Part shown: piece by piece, positions 10,901 through 23,243 of the stretch | Numbering within the stretch: the first letter of the stretch is position 1 | Layout of the letters: every line of letters begins with the position of its first letter | Source of the DNA: Purshia tridentata | Taxonomy: Eukaryota; Streptophyta; Magnoliopsida; Rosales; Rosaceae | Reading direction: 5' to 3' | DNA: 64,000 nucleotides | NCBI GenBank assembly: GCA_003254885.1 | Contig: QANT01002103.1 | Coordinates: forward strand, 62,001 to 126,000 | Program-made: the position numbers and the translations under genes | Notes under the pieces: generated by a model | Told to the model about the DNA's origin: nothing | The model's database searches: none | The model's input: the letters and a program-made list of their open reading frames with translations, nothing else

Positions 10901-13900
10901 AAATGAGTTAGTTTATCTAAAAAGAATATCACTTTTATCAAGGGACCAATAAAACAGGTCCAGAAGTGCAGAACTTTAAACCTCTAAAGTTAAGTAGCTA
11001 GTAACCTGAGTACGGAAGATCTTTTCTCCTCCAGCACCTTGCATAACTCAACCTTCAACCAAACCACCTGCACAAAAGCTGTTAATGATTGAAATTTAAA
11101 AAGAGGTTGCACAGGGGTTGCTTATATCTTCCAACTAATTACAAGTGAAATTATATTATGATCATGTATAACCAGAAAATTCATCCAGTAAACACACCTC
11201 CAAATGAGAAAAATTTTGACCAGGCTAAAGCCACAGAGAAATTGCACAACCATATTCCCCCCACCCCTTTTAAATTCCACAGTATTAAATGAGATTTCCA
11301 AATTTAACAACAAATTTTACTTCACAGATCACATTATCACAAAAAATTATAACGGCACATCATTGTGGTTAGGAAGCAACCTTTTCCTCAAGATCCTTTA
11401 AAGAATCTACTTCCGGATCAGCACATATGCGATTAACTAATTCATCCAGATTACAGGAGTGAGATTTCGAATGAGATATATCTCCTTCTGTACCGCCTTC
11501 TTTAATAGTACTTTGTTCTTCTATTATAGCAGGATCATGCTTAAAACTATAGAGCTTAGATGCAATCCCTTTGGAATCTTTCCAAACCTGACCTCTTTGA
11601 GATCTTTCCTCAACTACTGCTAATACAGCTGGCCGATGCTTATCCCTCAACACTTGCAATCTAGTTTCATTTATAGCCAAAAAACCCATACAAGCAGTCA
11701 AAACAAGCTGGCTGCCGTCAAATGTTGAGCCAACCAGGGACTGAAACAAAGTAATAGCATCCCCTGCATCTTTTGTGGTAATTAATGCAGGACCTGCAGG
11801 AACATTTTAATAATAAAATTACATTTCTTTGGATGCAATTGAAAAAAGGACAAAATCATATCTGTTATGAACTTGTGAATTAGTAACACTACAACAGAGT
11901 ACCATATAGCTCCATCAATGCTAGTGCTGTTCGAAATAGCATAACACGATTTCCTTCAAACAGGAGCACATCCCAAACTCTAATAACTGAATATCAAGGA
12001 AGTAATAAGAAGGTAGATATTTTATAACAAAAATCAAAGTCAATCTTGAAACTCAACTAAAGAGAACGCTTATTTAAATCACAGAAAGCACAAGGCACAT
12101 AAATCTCACCACTTTCCCAAGGAATCATATTTACAAAAATGGAAAGGAACCAAGGACCAATGATCCATCCCACCTGGACTCCCAAGTAATCCAGATGATT
12201 CACTGCCATAATAAGCATAGAATGAATGAAAAAAAAAAAATTGTGAAAGAAAAAAAAAAAAATTGCTGCACCGCTTCATGTAATGTAAAGAACCAAAAAA
12301 TAATATGATTAACATAGCAGGTATTAGAAGTATACAAACCCAATTTTGGAAATTTTTCTCGCACCAACTCCTCAAATACAAGTAGGTCCACCTGATAAAA
12401 AAGAATAATTATTTTGCATGAAGATTAAGATTAAACAGAACAGAATCCTAGAAATCTTGGAAGTGTAATAGATATAAAATGGTGAATCAGAATGCAATGA
12501 AAAATGTTTATGCTCAAGAGATCTAAACCTTGAAGTCAGACCTGAGATTCTATCATTTCCTCAGTATAGTAGCCATCAAAATAGTCATCAATCATGCCCA
12601 CCAAGGTCCTAAAGAAATTTCATAAAAAGGAGACATTTATAAAATAAGCCAGGTTACTATAGAACATGAGTGTACAGATTGGTAACTTTTGGATGCTTTA
12701 ATGTGCAAAGAGACAACTATCTTTAGCAAATCTAGAACACTCTTTCATTGCAATTACTATACAAAATAAATTTGTGAAATCTATAAAAGTAAAAACATAT
12801 TCAGCTCCACAGAAAACCATTTCTCTACAGAAGTTATTAGAGCGCATCCATTTTCTTTTAGAGATAAAATACCATCAGAAGAGATAGGGGGATACGAACT
12901 TTTAAAAGTTAAAACCTACCAAAAGGCATTTTCCTCAGGCATCAGAAGCAGCAATAACCCTGCAAAGAAATTCATTGCCTGCATATATTTTCATACCAAA
13001 GTAATAATAATATTGACAAAAATAGTAATAAATAAAATATTTATCATATTAGGTTTTTATTAAAAAAGAAAACTCATTGTAGGTTGGTGCATGTAATGTA
13101 TTAGTTGCTAGAGTTGTAGTTAACGAAAGCCCAACATCAAATTTTTCTAATTAGAAAAATATATCTGATGTATTCCTATGTAGGCTTTTTAAAAGTTCAG
13201 TTGAATGAGTAAAGAAGAAAATAGAGAGAGAGAGAGTCTACATAAAAGTATCAAGAAAACAACAAAGAATCTAAGGTCAAACACAAGCCAGGAATGATCT
13301 TTTGCAAATGTTCTTCAAAGCTTGGTTAGTGCAATAGAAATTGGGATTTAAGGGATCATTTTTCCTGGGGCATCATTAGCCCAAAATTAAAAAAGGGACT
13401 TTGCATGCAAAATCAAAAGTAAGACTCCATTGAAGCAAATACAAAACAAAATGTCAGATGAATTGCCCCAGTTACCTGGCAGTACCCAACAGAGGGGTTA
13501 TGACGAGCATAAGCTAAAAGCAAACGTCTCAGGGAATTCCGGCCATCCTCATCTAGTGCAGGATGACCTGGAAATGTACGTGGTATGTCCTGAAATAGAA
13601 TGCAAAGAAAGTTAGTCTAGGGAGAAACCCAGATTGCAATACAAAGCAAAAGAAGTAGCACCTACGAATTGAAACGATAAAGTCCAAGGCACATGCATCT
13701 AATGACCTTCTCAATCTGCCTTCTCCATTTTCTCGGAACACCAGATGAATTGTCATTATCCATGCTTTCACCAGCATTTGTTTCTTGAGCTAGCAAGTCA
13801 TGGTAATATCTCTCCACCCGACGAGCCTTTACACCTACAAAAGCTTGCCATAACTGCAATGCCAAGATTTAGAAAAACATGCACTTCCACTAAACAAGTT

Positions 13901-16078
13901 ATTTTGGACGAATCAATCAAGTTGGAAATATCAGTTTTACCTCTCCCCTGAGGTCCTTTGGCACTCCCCCATGAACAAGGGACTCCAGTTCTTGTTTCCA
14001 AGGAAATAAAGGCTCCTGATAGACCCCATTAGCCAAAGATTCTTCTGTCCCAATATCCACACTGTTAGAGACACCATCACCCACAGCCTTTTCTGCCCCA
14101 GCAACATTCACAACATCAGATAGCCCATCAGTTACAGAATTTTCTGCAGTGGAGGTATTCATACTGTCGTTCAAAGCGTCATTAAGACAGTTGTCTTCCC
14201 CAACATCATCCTCAGAAGCCCCTCGTGAAGAGGTTGCTTCTTCTACTGATGAAAAATGGTCTTTATCCGCATTTATATGCCCCTGTTTCATACTTTTTCC
14301 CTTCCTAACACGAAAGCTAATCATATTCTCAATGGAACTAAGAGATGATCTAATGAGAATCCATGTTTGGACCTTACATTTTTCTGTTTCTTTTGACAGT
14401 TGAACATCTTTTTTGGGATATCTTTCTGATGAACCATCATCAACAGATTTCCTACAACTTGTATTATTCCCTTCCTCACCACTCTCCGAAACTGTCTCTG
14501 CTTTCTCCTCAGTAGCTTCGGTCTGCAATTCCTCTTTATATTCCTTCTCAGGAGAGCATGATTCAGAAGATTTCTCTATGTGTTCAAGAAAGTTCTTCCA
14601 TTTAAGTGATCTTTCCTCTTCCTCCTCCTGATACCATAAATATATCACTAAACTGAACAGTCAAATTATCTTACTTTAGTCCTTTGGCTCTGTTAATTTT
14701 GATGGAAATAATTTTTTGAAAAGAAACAAAAAAGTCCAAGAAAAAGACATTTGTAAAGCCTCCATTTATTTATAACTTTTACAAAACTGGAACCCAAGGA
14801 TAAATTATCATTTCACTTTATTTTGCCATGAAGCTTAACATCGATTTATAATCAAATTTTCCTCTCTTGCAATAGTTTCAGCAGATAACACCTCCTATAA
14901 CAATAAAACACATAATACCAGTTTCAATCAAAATAATGGCTTTACCAGATCTCTACGTATTGAATTCAGACCTAGTTGATCATACAAGACAGAGGTTGAA
15001 CAAATTTAAAATACTTACAAAGTCATTCTAATCTCACAAAAATGCGTATAACATGTGCCTATTCTACTCAGGACTGAAAAGAGTAAACCCAGATAAAATA
15101 AGAAAAAGTACCTTGTAGATACTAGCGTACTCCCTATATCTTTGTAGATGTTGAGGTCTCAAAGCAAATCCGTAGGCGTCCCTGTTGAAACCAAATAATC
15201 TAAGGATTTTTTTAAATGCAAAATATAACAATCATAATGATGAAAGAAAAATTAGAAGTAAATATTCCACCACAGAAACGATTAATCTAGCACAGCATCA
15301 TGAACGAATATGCCATGCATTCAACATACATAAAACATGAAACCGTAATGGGGGAAAAGAAGGACCAAATATGAAGGCTGCACTCTACCAGCATTGAGAA
15401 GGAAGAAGCTTAAATTGGACAAGAACCAAATATGAAATACTCTTCGGGACTTTTACAGACCTGGAATCAGCCTCCAACGAGCGCTTACTCAACAAGGACA
15501 ACAACATGCTTCACAAAGAGTTGCAATTCTAATTCCCATAGCTCTCATTTTCTTTACAACCAAAACTAATAATTCTAAACCTCCCGCCACATTACACACT
15601 CGAAGCAAAGGCGAAGATCAACCATGCGCATTACACATTCGACCACGAATCCTAAACCTAATTTCCCTCAATAACTTCCATCAAATTCAAGACTAGCCAA
15701 TCCTGAACCTCATCAAATTCAAGACCAACCAATCCTGAAGCAGAATATAAAATTGTTGAAAAAAAATAAAACGAATTTAATACTATAGCTTAAATTCAAG
15801 AAACAAAAGCAAATAGATAATAGATGATCTACGAGTGGAATGGAAGAGAAGAATTCGAGTGTGACATAACTGTGTCACTCTCTGTTCCGAAGTATCAGCG
15901 AGATAAAGGATTAGAGTGAGTCCAATACATATAATTCGTTAGAGAAAATACGAAAACTTGGGGTTTGAGGACACGTAGAGAAAACGACGACATTCGAAAA
16001 CTGTGTGACTGTGTGAGAGTGTACGCTTTACCTCCTGAGCTTGAGATCGTGGAGGCCATTGAAGCTCTTCTCCGACAT
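7926..16078 (-). CDS. TBC-domain Rab GTPase-activating protein with C-terminal coiled coil
   Basis: Eighteen exons, 5' to 3' on the minus strand: 16032-16078, 15112-15181, 13941-14627, 13707-13853, 13476-13589, 12920-12978, 12542-12608, 12340-12391, 12110-12202, 11903-11986, 11381-11793, 11006-11067, 10276-10345, 9605-9685, 9423-9524, 8534-8658, 8221-8302 and 7926-7994. They total 807 residues and all phases agree. The N-terminus has the plant motif DAYGFALRPQHLQRYREYA. Residues about 70-250 are acidic, Ser-rich and low-complexity. The TBC domain follows (from VHGGVPKDLRGELWQAF) with both catalytic fingers: Arg321 in IEKDIPRTF and Gln355 in VGYCQAMNF. It should therefore stimulate GTP hydrolysis by a Rab in membrane traffic. 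Residues about 610-760 form a coiled coil (RAEELETA, EEKYD-like heptads). I do not know the Rab partner. Confidence 0.92.
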
Positions 16079-17688
16079 CATAGCTCAGAGAGAGAGAGAT
16101 ATTGGTGTTTGGGGCGTTTGATTCGGACCCGAAACGTTTTACCTCATTTTTCTCTGTCTCTGTGTCACTGTGTGAGCTCTCAGAGTTCCGCCATTTGTAA
16201 GTTTCAAACTTTGTACTACTTCTGGACGTTGAAACTGCCAGTTTTGATGGCCACGTGAGCTTTTAGCGGGCATTGGAGGGAAGGAAATTTGCTGCAGCTG
16301 CAGCCCACGTTAATGGGGTGCACCACATCGTATGGAATCGTGGGGACGCTTTTGAGGGGACACGTTATAGTAGGTTTATTGACGTGGACCCCTTGTGGGG
16401 TTAAACGTACAGAAAATTATGACGTGTAGTAATTGCAAAGTCAGTTTTAACTTTTAAGAGAAAAATTTAGGTGAGAAAAGTAACTTACACGAATTTTACT
16501 CACTTGTAAAAAAATAAAAAAAATTATTTATTTACCATAAAATAACTATTTAATTATTTCCGACATACATAACGCCACCTTACATTTGTACAAGTATTCT
16601 CAATATAAGTTTACTACAAAGTTTGGTTATTGCCTCTAAAAATAATATTTTGATAAAAAAGAAGAAAGATTTCAAAAATTATCATCGGCTCTAGCCTCTA
16701 CATTATAATTTATACTGGACTTATTGGGCCTTAACAATAAATGTAAATTGCTTGGTTTAAAATTTTAACTTTAGAATCTATATCTCACATTTTAACAACC
16801 ATAATATAAGAAGATTCTAGTATACCTTTATTACTTTGATAAGAGACAATGTTTAGTATGAGCTCACGTCAATTTTTGTTATATTTATTAATTTCAATTT
16901 GATCCAATACGCTTTACTTTCTTTTATTTATTTTCAACTGTAAGCCTTATTTAATTGTTAAAATTGAATAGAAAAAATAAATGTTAAATTTATGTGTATT
17001 TAAAAAAAAAATTTCTAATTTGAAGGAATAATATAAAAATAAAATAGATAAATTATAAAAAAAAAACTTATCTCATAAAATTCCCTCAAAATAGTGAAGA
17101 TTAACAAATATAATATTTCTCTTATGATTAAGTCATTTTATTTTCTTCGTTTTCCTTCAAGTTAAAAAATATTCTACATTTTTTACCCTTTTTTTTTGCC
17201 AATACATTTTCTATCTTAAATACACATAAATTTTACTATTATTCTTTTCAATCCAATCTTAAATGCCAAACCAGGCCAAGGAACAAGCTCACATATATAA
17301 ACTCAGTTGTTAAGTTCAACTGTCATTCTTGGCCACAAAAAGAATGTTCAACTGTCATTGTCGCATCTCTTCTAACCGTAGGTGGGTAGCAATAAAGGGG
17401 CGCATGAAGTGCACTGTAAATCCAACGTCCTAAATTCGACCTTAATAATGCAATTTGAATGTAGAAGAATGTCTTCCCATTTCCCAAGTCAAGAATTACC
17501 AGAAACCGGAGCACTCACTCTTTATTTTTCACGAAAGAATGACCTGAATTTTATTAATGTAATGTATGTGACCAATATCCTTGTACATCAACTACCTTAC
17601 ATATGCATACATAAACATATTACGGCAAACACTCTCTAAAGTGAGCCACTTATTTATACCAAATCCAAAGCACTACTCACTCCCACAT
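16079..17688. other. Spacer between the Rab-GAP promoter and the GST lambda 3' end
   Basis: 16079-16430 is the Rab-GAP 5' leader and promoter side, with a GA-rich patch at 16086-16100. 16430-17280 is very AT-rich with many A- and T-runs and no coding signal. 17280-17688 is the 3' side of the GST gene. No gene seen. Confidence 0.45.
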
Positions 17689-19686
17689 TCACTGTTGCTC
17701 CTGCAATGGAAACAAATTTTAGAGGTTACTAAACAGCATGACCAATTTAGAAAGAAAGAAAGACCATGACTTTCTTATTTGGGTATGCCAAAAAGATTGT
17801 ACCAAGAAGCGCTTCTTGTAGAATTCAACAAGCTCCTTAGGATCAGTTTTGGTCACCTTATAAGCATCAATCTTGTTGATTTCCTGCACAAGGATATAAT
17901 AAACCAGAATAATCACCATCTGTAACCAAAAACTATGATACATAGAAACGTCTCTCTCTAATCAAATCCATGTTTAAGATATATAATGGATAACTGAATG
18001 ATATTTTCATAGAATGCTTGCTGGGAAACAACTATAATTATCGTTGGTAAGCTAGCTTAGTCACATGACATGTCACTGCATCCCTGCTATACTCTACCCT
18101 CAAGAACTATTATTGTCTACCTTAGTGTATGCCAAAGCGACTATTCAATTAGTTGAAAAAAATTTCAATAGGCACTACTTAGCCACCGGAATTCATAACT
18201 CTCTATAGATATGGTGTTTTAGCGTACCTCCAACCATGTTGCTAATTTTGGCCTGCCTGCTGTGATGTCATACTTAAACACCTCGGATAAGAAGATTTGG
18301 AATCTCTCAACAAACGGAATATAAGCTATGTCCACCTGAAGATCATATATTTCAATCATAAATCAGAGATCAATACACAAAAATTCATACTCAAACCACA
18401 GCTTAACCACTTTATTGGTTATTATCATATTGCTAAAGGAAAAGAAGAAGAAACAAAAGAAATTCCTTGAGTTAATGTTATTCGTATTAAATCAGCAATG
18501 GGCATGTAAATAATGGTCTATTCAACTTACCAAACTGAACTGACCCAGAAAAAATGGCCCATCATTAAATTTTTTAAGAGCATTTTCCAAGTAATCAAAC
18601 TGAACACCTGATGCAGACAGCCAATTTTGGTCAGTGTAAATTTAACAACAAAAGCAATCCATAATGGGAAAACCTTCAAAGCCTTACCAGCTTCTTTTAC
18701 TGCGTCTCCTTTTAATGAAGTGAACACAGCCCCAGTCAAGGTACCAACATAGGATATTAATTCTTCACCAAACTTTGCTTTCTCAGGGTCCTAAAATGAT
18801 TTCACAGCATCACTCTGGTCAAATCTCAAAGACAGACAAAGACAGGTTAGCAGAGGCACACTTCAAATCTGGATATCTTACATTGGGGAAAAGTGAAGGC
18901 CCTTCAAAGTTGCTATCCAGATACTTGATCAGATCAAGACTCTCTCCAATGACTTTATTATTGTGCTCCAGCGCTGGCACCTATGAATAATCAATCAAGA
19001 AATGTAAACAGCTTCACCATTTGCAACAGATGCAAGAACATAACTTTGTTCAAACATATCACCTTATTCTCAGGGTAGACCTTTTCTTTGTACCAAGCAG
19101 GTCTGTTTTGAAGATTTAAAGGGACCAATTTAATCTTATCTTGCAAACCCTGCAACTCAAAAATTAAACAACACAAATAGTAAGACAAAATATTGGATAT
19201 GTGTACTTGCTAATTCCCCAAAAAAAGTAAATGAAAACAATTTACGGAAAGATAGCAAACAGACAAATTGATGCCTCATTGTCAAAAATTCCAAACAAAG
19301 AGGAGTAAAAGAGAGAAGTTAAACAACCTTATAATTCCTAGTAATCCACACCCTCTGTGCAAATGGACAAGAATAAGATGTGTACAGCCTTCAAAATATA
19401 CAAAGTAACCAATTAACACAAGGGCATCAGGGCATGTAAACTTCAAAACATACACATAGCAAACACAGTGAAACAAAAACCACAACCCAGCAAAGAAAAA
19501 GCAGATAAAAGAGAAACCTTGTAGTGCCATCAAAGAGAGCAGGTGGGCTGGAAGTGGAATCCAACGGTGGTGGAAGAACCTCCTGCCTGTAAAACCAGCA
19601 CTAGCTTTAGCAACAAAAAAAGCACAAATTCAAATGAAGCCAGATGCTGAAATCAAAATAAAAATCGAATCATACGTATAAGCCAT
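17689..19686 (-). CDS. Lambda-class glutathione transferase
   Basis: Exons on the minus strand: 19676-19686, 19518-19586, 19328-19388, 19063-19149, 18882-18980, 18688-18790, 18531-18607, 18228-18335, 17803-17883 and 17689-17700, giving 235 residues, the usual size. The N-terminal thioredoxin-fold half carries SYSCPFAQRVW with catalytic Cys34. Cysteine rather than serine marks the lambda class, which acts as a thiol transferase/reductase (for example on flavonol-glutathione adducts) rather than a conjugating enzyme. ALEHNNKVIGESLDLIKYL forms the glutathione-binding edge. The helical half has FLGQFSLVDIAYIPFVERF. The first exon has only 11 bases. The last exon (EQQ, stop) is inferred from a TTGCAG acceptor; reading through its donor would instead end at 17719 with a hydrophobic tail unlike the family. 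Closest memory match is Arabidopsis GSTL3 (At5g02790). Confidence 0.9.
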
Positions 19687-19770
19687 TAGTGGTAGTTTGC
19701 AGAGAGTTCGGTGAGATTTCTTGGCAGTGAGAAATGTGGTCACAATGTAGTCCAGGTACACAGTTGGTGA

Positions 19771-19780
19771 TCCTTTTATA
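19771..19780 (-). promoter_or_regulatory. Probable TATA box of the GST lambda gene
   Basis: On the minus strand the sequence reads CTATAAAAGGATC, a strong plant TATA match, about 85 bases upstream of the start codon at 19686. This leaves room for a leader of about 50-60 bases. It supports initiation at 19686 and argues against the longer in-frame extension toward 20076 being translated. Confidence 0.55.
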
Positions 19781-21571
19781 GGGACTGTTTTGAGAACTAC
19801 GATTTTTTGAAGCGCGAGCAGTGACGAAATGTGTGCGTTACCACATACGTCGCACCGGTATTGCGTCCATGCTAAGGTTTTGTGGTTCTTCTTTTTGAGG
19901 CGTCCGATTTGGATACCATATGCATCGTAGGTTCGAAGAGAGCCAAGAATGCGACTATATTCATCCACTAGACTAGTCCAAAAAAAAAACACGTAATCAT
20001 CCGCTTGTCGGTCGCAAGGACCACCTAACCCGAAGAGTCTAGACTTTTGGGTGTAGAAGTGGATATTTGGGTGCATTGCCGATCTTGGCTAAATAAACTT
20101 AATAAATTACTGGTTAAGGATCTCATTCCTCCCATTATTAAATAGTCTCAATCCTAGATTATATAAAAAAATAGTGGTTATATTATATAAGCACTTCTAA
20201 AAAAAAAATTTAATCTATTAAAAAAAAGAGGTTTGAGAATATGAAGGTTTTTTTTTTCTAAGATTATGTACACAAACATGTTTTCCATGTTTGTTTTTCC
20301 TAAGATTATGTACACAAGAATCCACTTCTCTACTTTGAAAAATGTTCTTATTTTGGATACAACAAACATGTTTTACTTATTATATAAAGAAAATAATTTT
20401 TTTTATGTTTAATTTCTTGAAGAATTAGAAGTTTTTCTTGTTGATTCTGCTAGCATATGATAGATTTTCCATAGCAATTAGCCTTTATCCCCCAAAATAT
20501 CGAGACCTTTTACATACAAAGAATTTAGTCTTAACTGAAGGAAATACAATTATAGATTGGAACAGAAAAAATGCAGACAGCTTAGGAAGATGCTGTTACT
20601 GTTAGTGTTAAATTGGTCTATTTCGTTTTTGGAAGCAAGATCAGGGCATGTTAAAATGTTAAACCAATGAACAATGAAGAGTGAATTTTGAACCCATGAG
20701 TCTACCAAAAGCATAGGATATTTCTGTGTATCCATATTGGATATCTTCAATTAGAGCAAACCAGCTTACCAAAAAAAACAAACAAATAAATAAATAATTT
20801 GGTTAAAAAGAACTAAAGTATAGCATATTATATATGAATTTTACAGATTTTAGTCTCATCCTTCTGTTTCTCATATCACGACCAAATGGCTGTAAGGTAT
20901 CTCTTACAGAAATGGCTGAGTTGATTCTCACCCAAATCTCATAAGATAATCATTGATGGCCTTGCTGGTTTATCATTGTTGAAATAAGCGAAATTGACAG
21001 TCTTCACATAACCCATGGTCAAACGCTTTGCAAGACATAAAACCCTTCCTTCTTCAACCTAACAAGATCCATCACTGGATTCATCACCATTACAATAACA
21101 ACAACATCATATGTCATGCATGAGTTCATGAATGACAAGCATTCTCAAACCAAAAGGGAAGAAGATAAAATATTTTGTTTGACCAATAGAAGAAAGGTTG
21201 TTGCCACATTATTCACCCTATTGTAAAATATATTAACCTAGCAAAGAGGATAATTTCAAAATATTATCCCTATTAATATCAAAATGTTGATATGGTTTTC
21301 CCACTTTCTGGTTAGATCCGTCATTGACTTTCAGCTTAAAATACGTTGTTCCTTACCTAGCGATGGTTTATCAGTAATTTCAGTAATAGCCATTGCAAAA
21401 CTGTCAAAAGTAATTGCTATTGCTACGTAACTACGTTCGATAGGAAAAGGCAACAATTAATTGCCTACGAGATAATAAAAGTAAAGATAATATACAGATT
21501 TTTCACCTGCCCTGAGCTCATATTCCTTCTTTCTTTCCTTTTTTGCTGGTGAGCTTATATTGCTTCTTAAG
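19781..21571. other. GST promoter side and TerC-gene 3' flank
   Basis: 19781-20100 is upstream of the GST gene and happens to be open in frame with it, but it contains the TATA box region. 20160-20400 is an A/T-run-rich tract in which CTAAGATTATGTACACAA is repeated twice about 40 bases apart. 20400-21571 is AT-rich with no coding signal; the part near 21480-21571 is the TerC gene 3' untranslated region. Confidence 0.4.
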
Positions 21572-23210
21572 CTAGTCCGACTTCTTCAATAGACTAAACA
21601 GCACCCCAGTACCAATACTTGTAGCGACAAAACCAAGAGACACCTCCGTTGATATGTGGAACCCTGTGGAAGAGTTGAGAAAACATGAATTTATGATGCA
21701 TTGAAGATTTTGTGTAAAAACAACAGTACTTGAAATACCCACCAAAAAAATCCAGGATCATCTTACAACCGATGAAGCCCAGAACAACAGCGATTGATGG
21801 CTGAAATGAGAGAATCGGAACAACAAAGAACCTTAGGTTATTTTAGTTATATATTTCCATTTTTTTTTATAGGAAACGAAGAACCTTAACTTAGGATGCA
21901 ATTCAACATTTAACTACAAGTTTGATCCAGTCAAATGATGAAAACACAGTCTGTCATGATGGTCTTCTATGGGTAAATGATCATTATTTGGCACAAATTG
22001 TGCAGACTGCTACTACAGATTCAATTAGAGAAAGACAACTTTGTACCTGTAAATACTCCAAGTCTGACATACCCTCAGATATGAGTGTGTAAAGCGACCT
22101 CAAACCTATATTCAATGGAAAAAGGATCAATATCATCTTTTGCAGAAATGCACACACTTTCAGAAATAAGATTGCAATTGTATGACATGAAGTTAGACCT
22201 ATTTTTACAGAAAAATGGTCAATTAAGCCTGCCTGCATTAAACAAGAATTACCTACGATGGCAAAAAAGTTAGAAGTGAAAACTATGAAAGGATCCCGAG
22301 TAACACCAAAAACTGCTGGTATTGAATCAACCTAAAGAAAAATGAAGCATCATATCATCATTTCCACTGTGGCAAAGCTAAGATATATAATTGCATAGAT
22401 GTACATTATATATCTATGTATATCTGACATTATTGGTTGGTGGGGAAAACCTACAGCGAAGGCTATATCACTGAGCTCAATAACTGCTACCGTGAGAAGT
22501 AAAGGTGTGGCCTGCCCAAAATGTTTGACACCTGTTAGAGATCAATTAGCCATTAATTTAACACAATAAGTGATTTTCAAGTTTCTGAAACAGAAAATGT
22601 CGCATGTTGATCCAGAGAAAGTTGTAAATTATTCTATGCAGTTTAAGGCTTTCATATCTCAGTAAGCTGTGCAACAAATTTTGTGCCTTAAGAATATCTC
22701 ATCAACAACTTACCTTCTGCACACCATCTTGAACTGTAATAAATCGATTTCCATCGTAATTAGCTGCAAGAATTCACACACGCCCAAAAATAGAAAAGTA
22801 TACATTAAATCACATAACAGATATAAAAGTTAGTGCAAAATGAGATCAAACTATGCAAACAAATGCTAGCTCAAACCACAATCTACCCAAAAAAAAAAAA
22901 TTCTGCAAGCTAATTTTTAGGTGAAACCTTACATGTGACAGGGATAAATCTCTGGCATGTCTTCACAACAAAATTGTTGGATAGATCAGTTTCATTTTCC
23001 TCACTGGAAAATAGCTAGAACAATAAAACATACATTTAGAGTCGTAATACACCTGAGTTAAGAAAAAAAGAAAAAAAGAAAGAGGAAATAGAAGCAAAAA
23101 AAAAAAAAAATCAGGGATATGGGGAAAAAAAAACCTACTGTCTTAGTGACAGATTGAAGCACTCAAAGGATCAGAAATTGTGAATCAGTTCCCTATCTCA
23201 TTGTCCTTAT

Positions 23211-23243
<33 letters not shown>

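Noticed and set aside
19676-20076. N-terminal extension of the GST lambda frame
   Set aside because: The frame is open, but it lies upstream of a good TATA box and the extra residues do not resemble the family.
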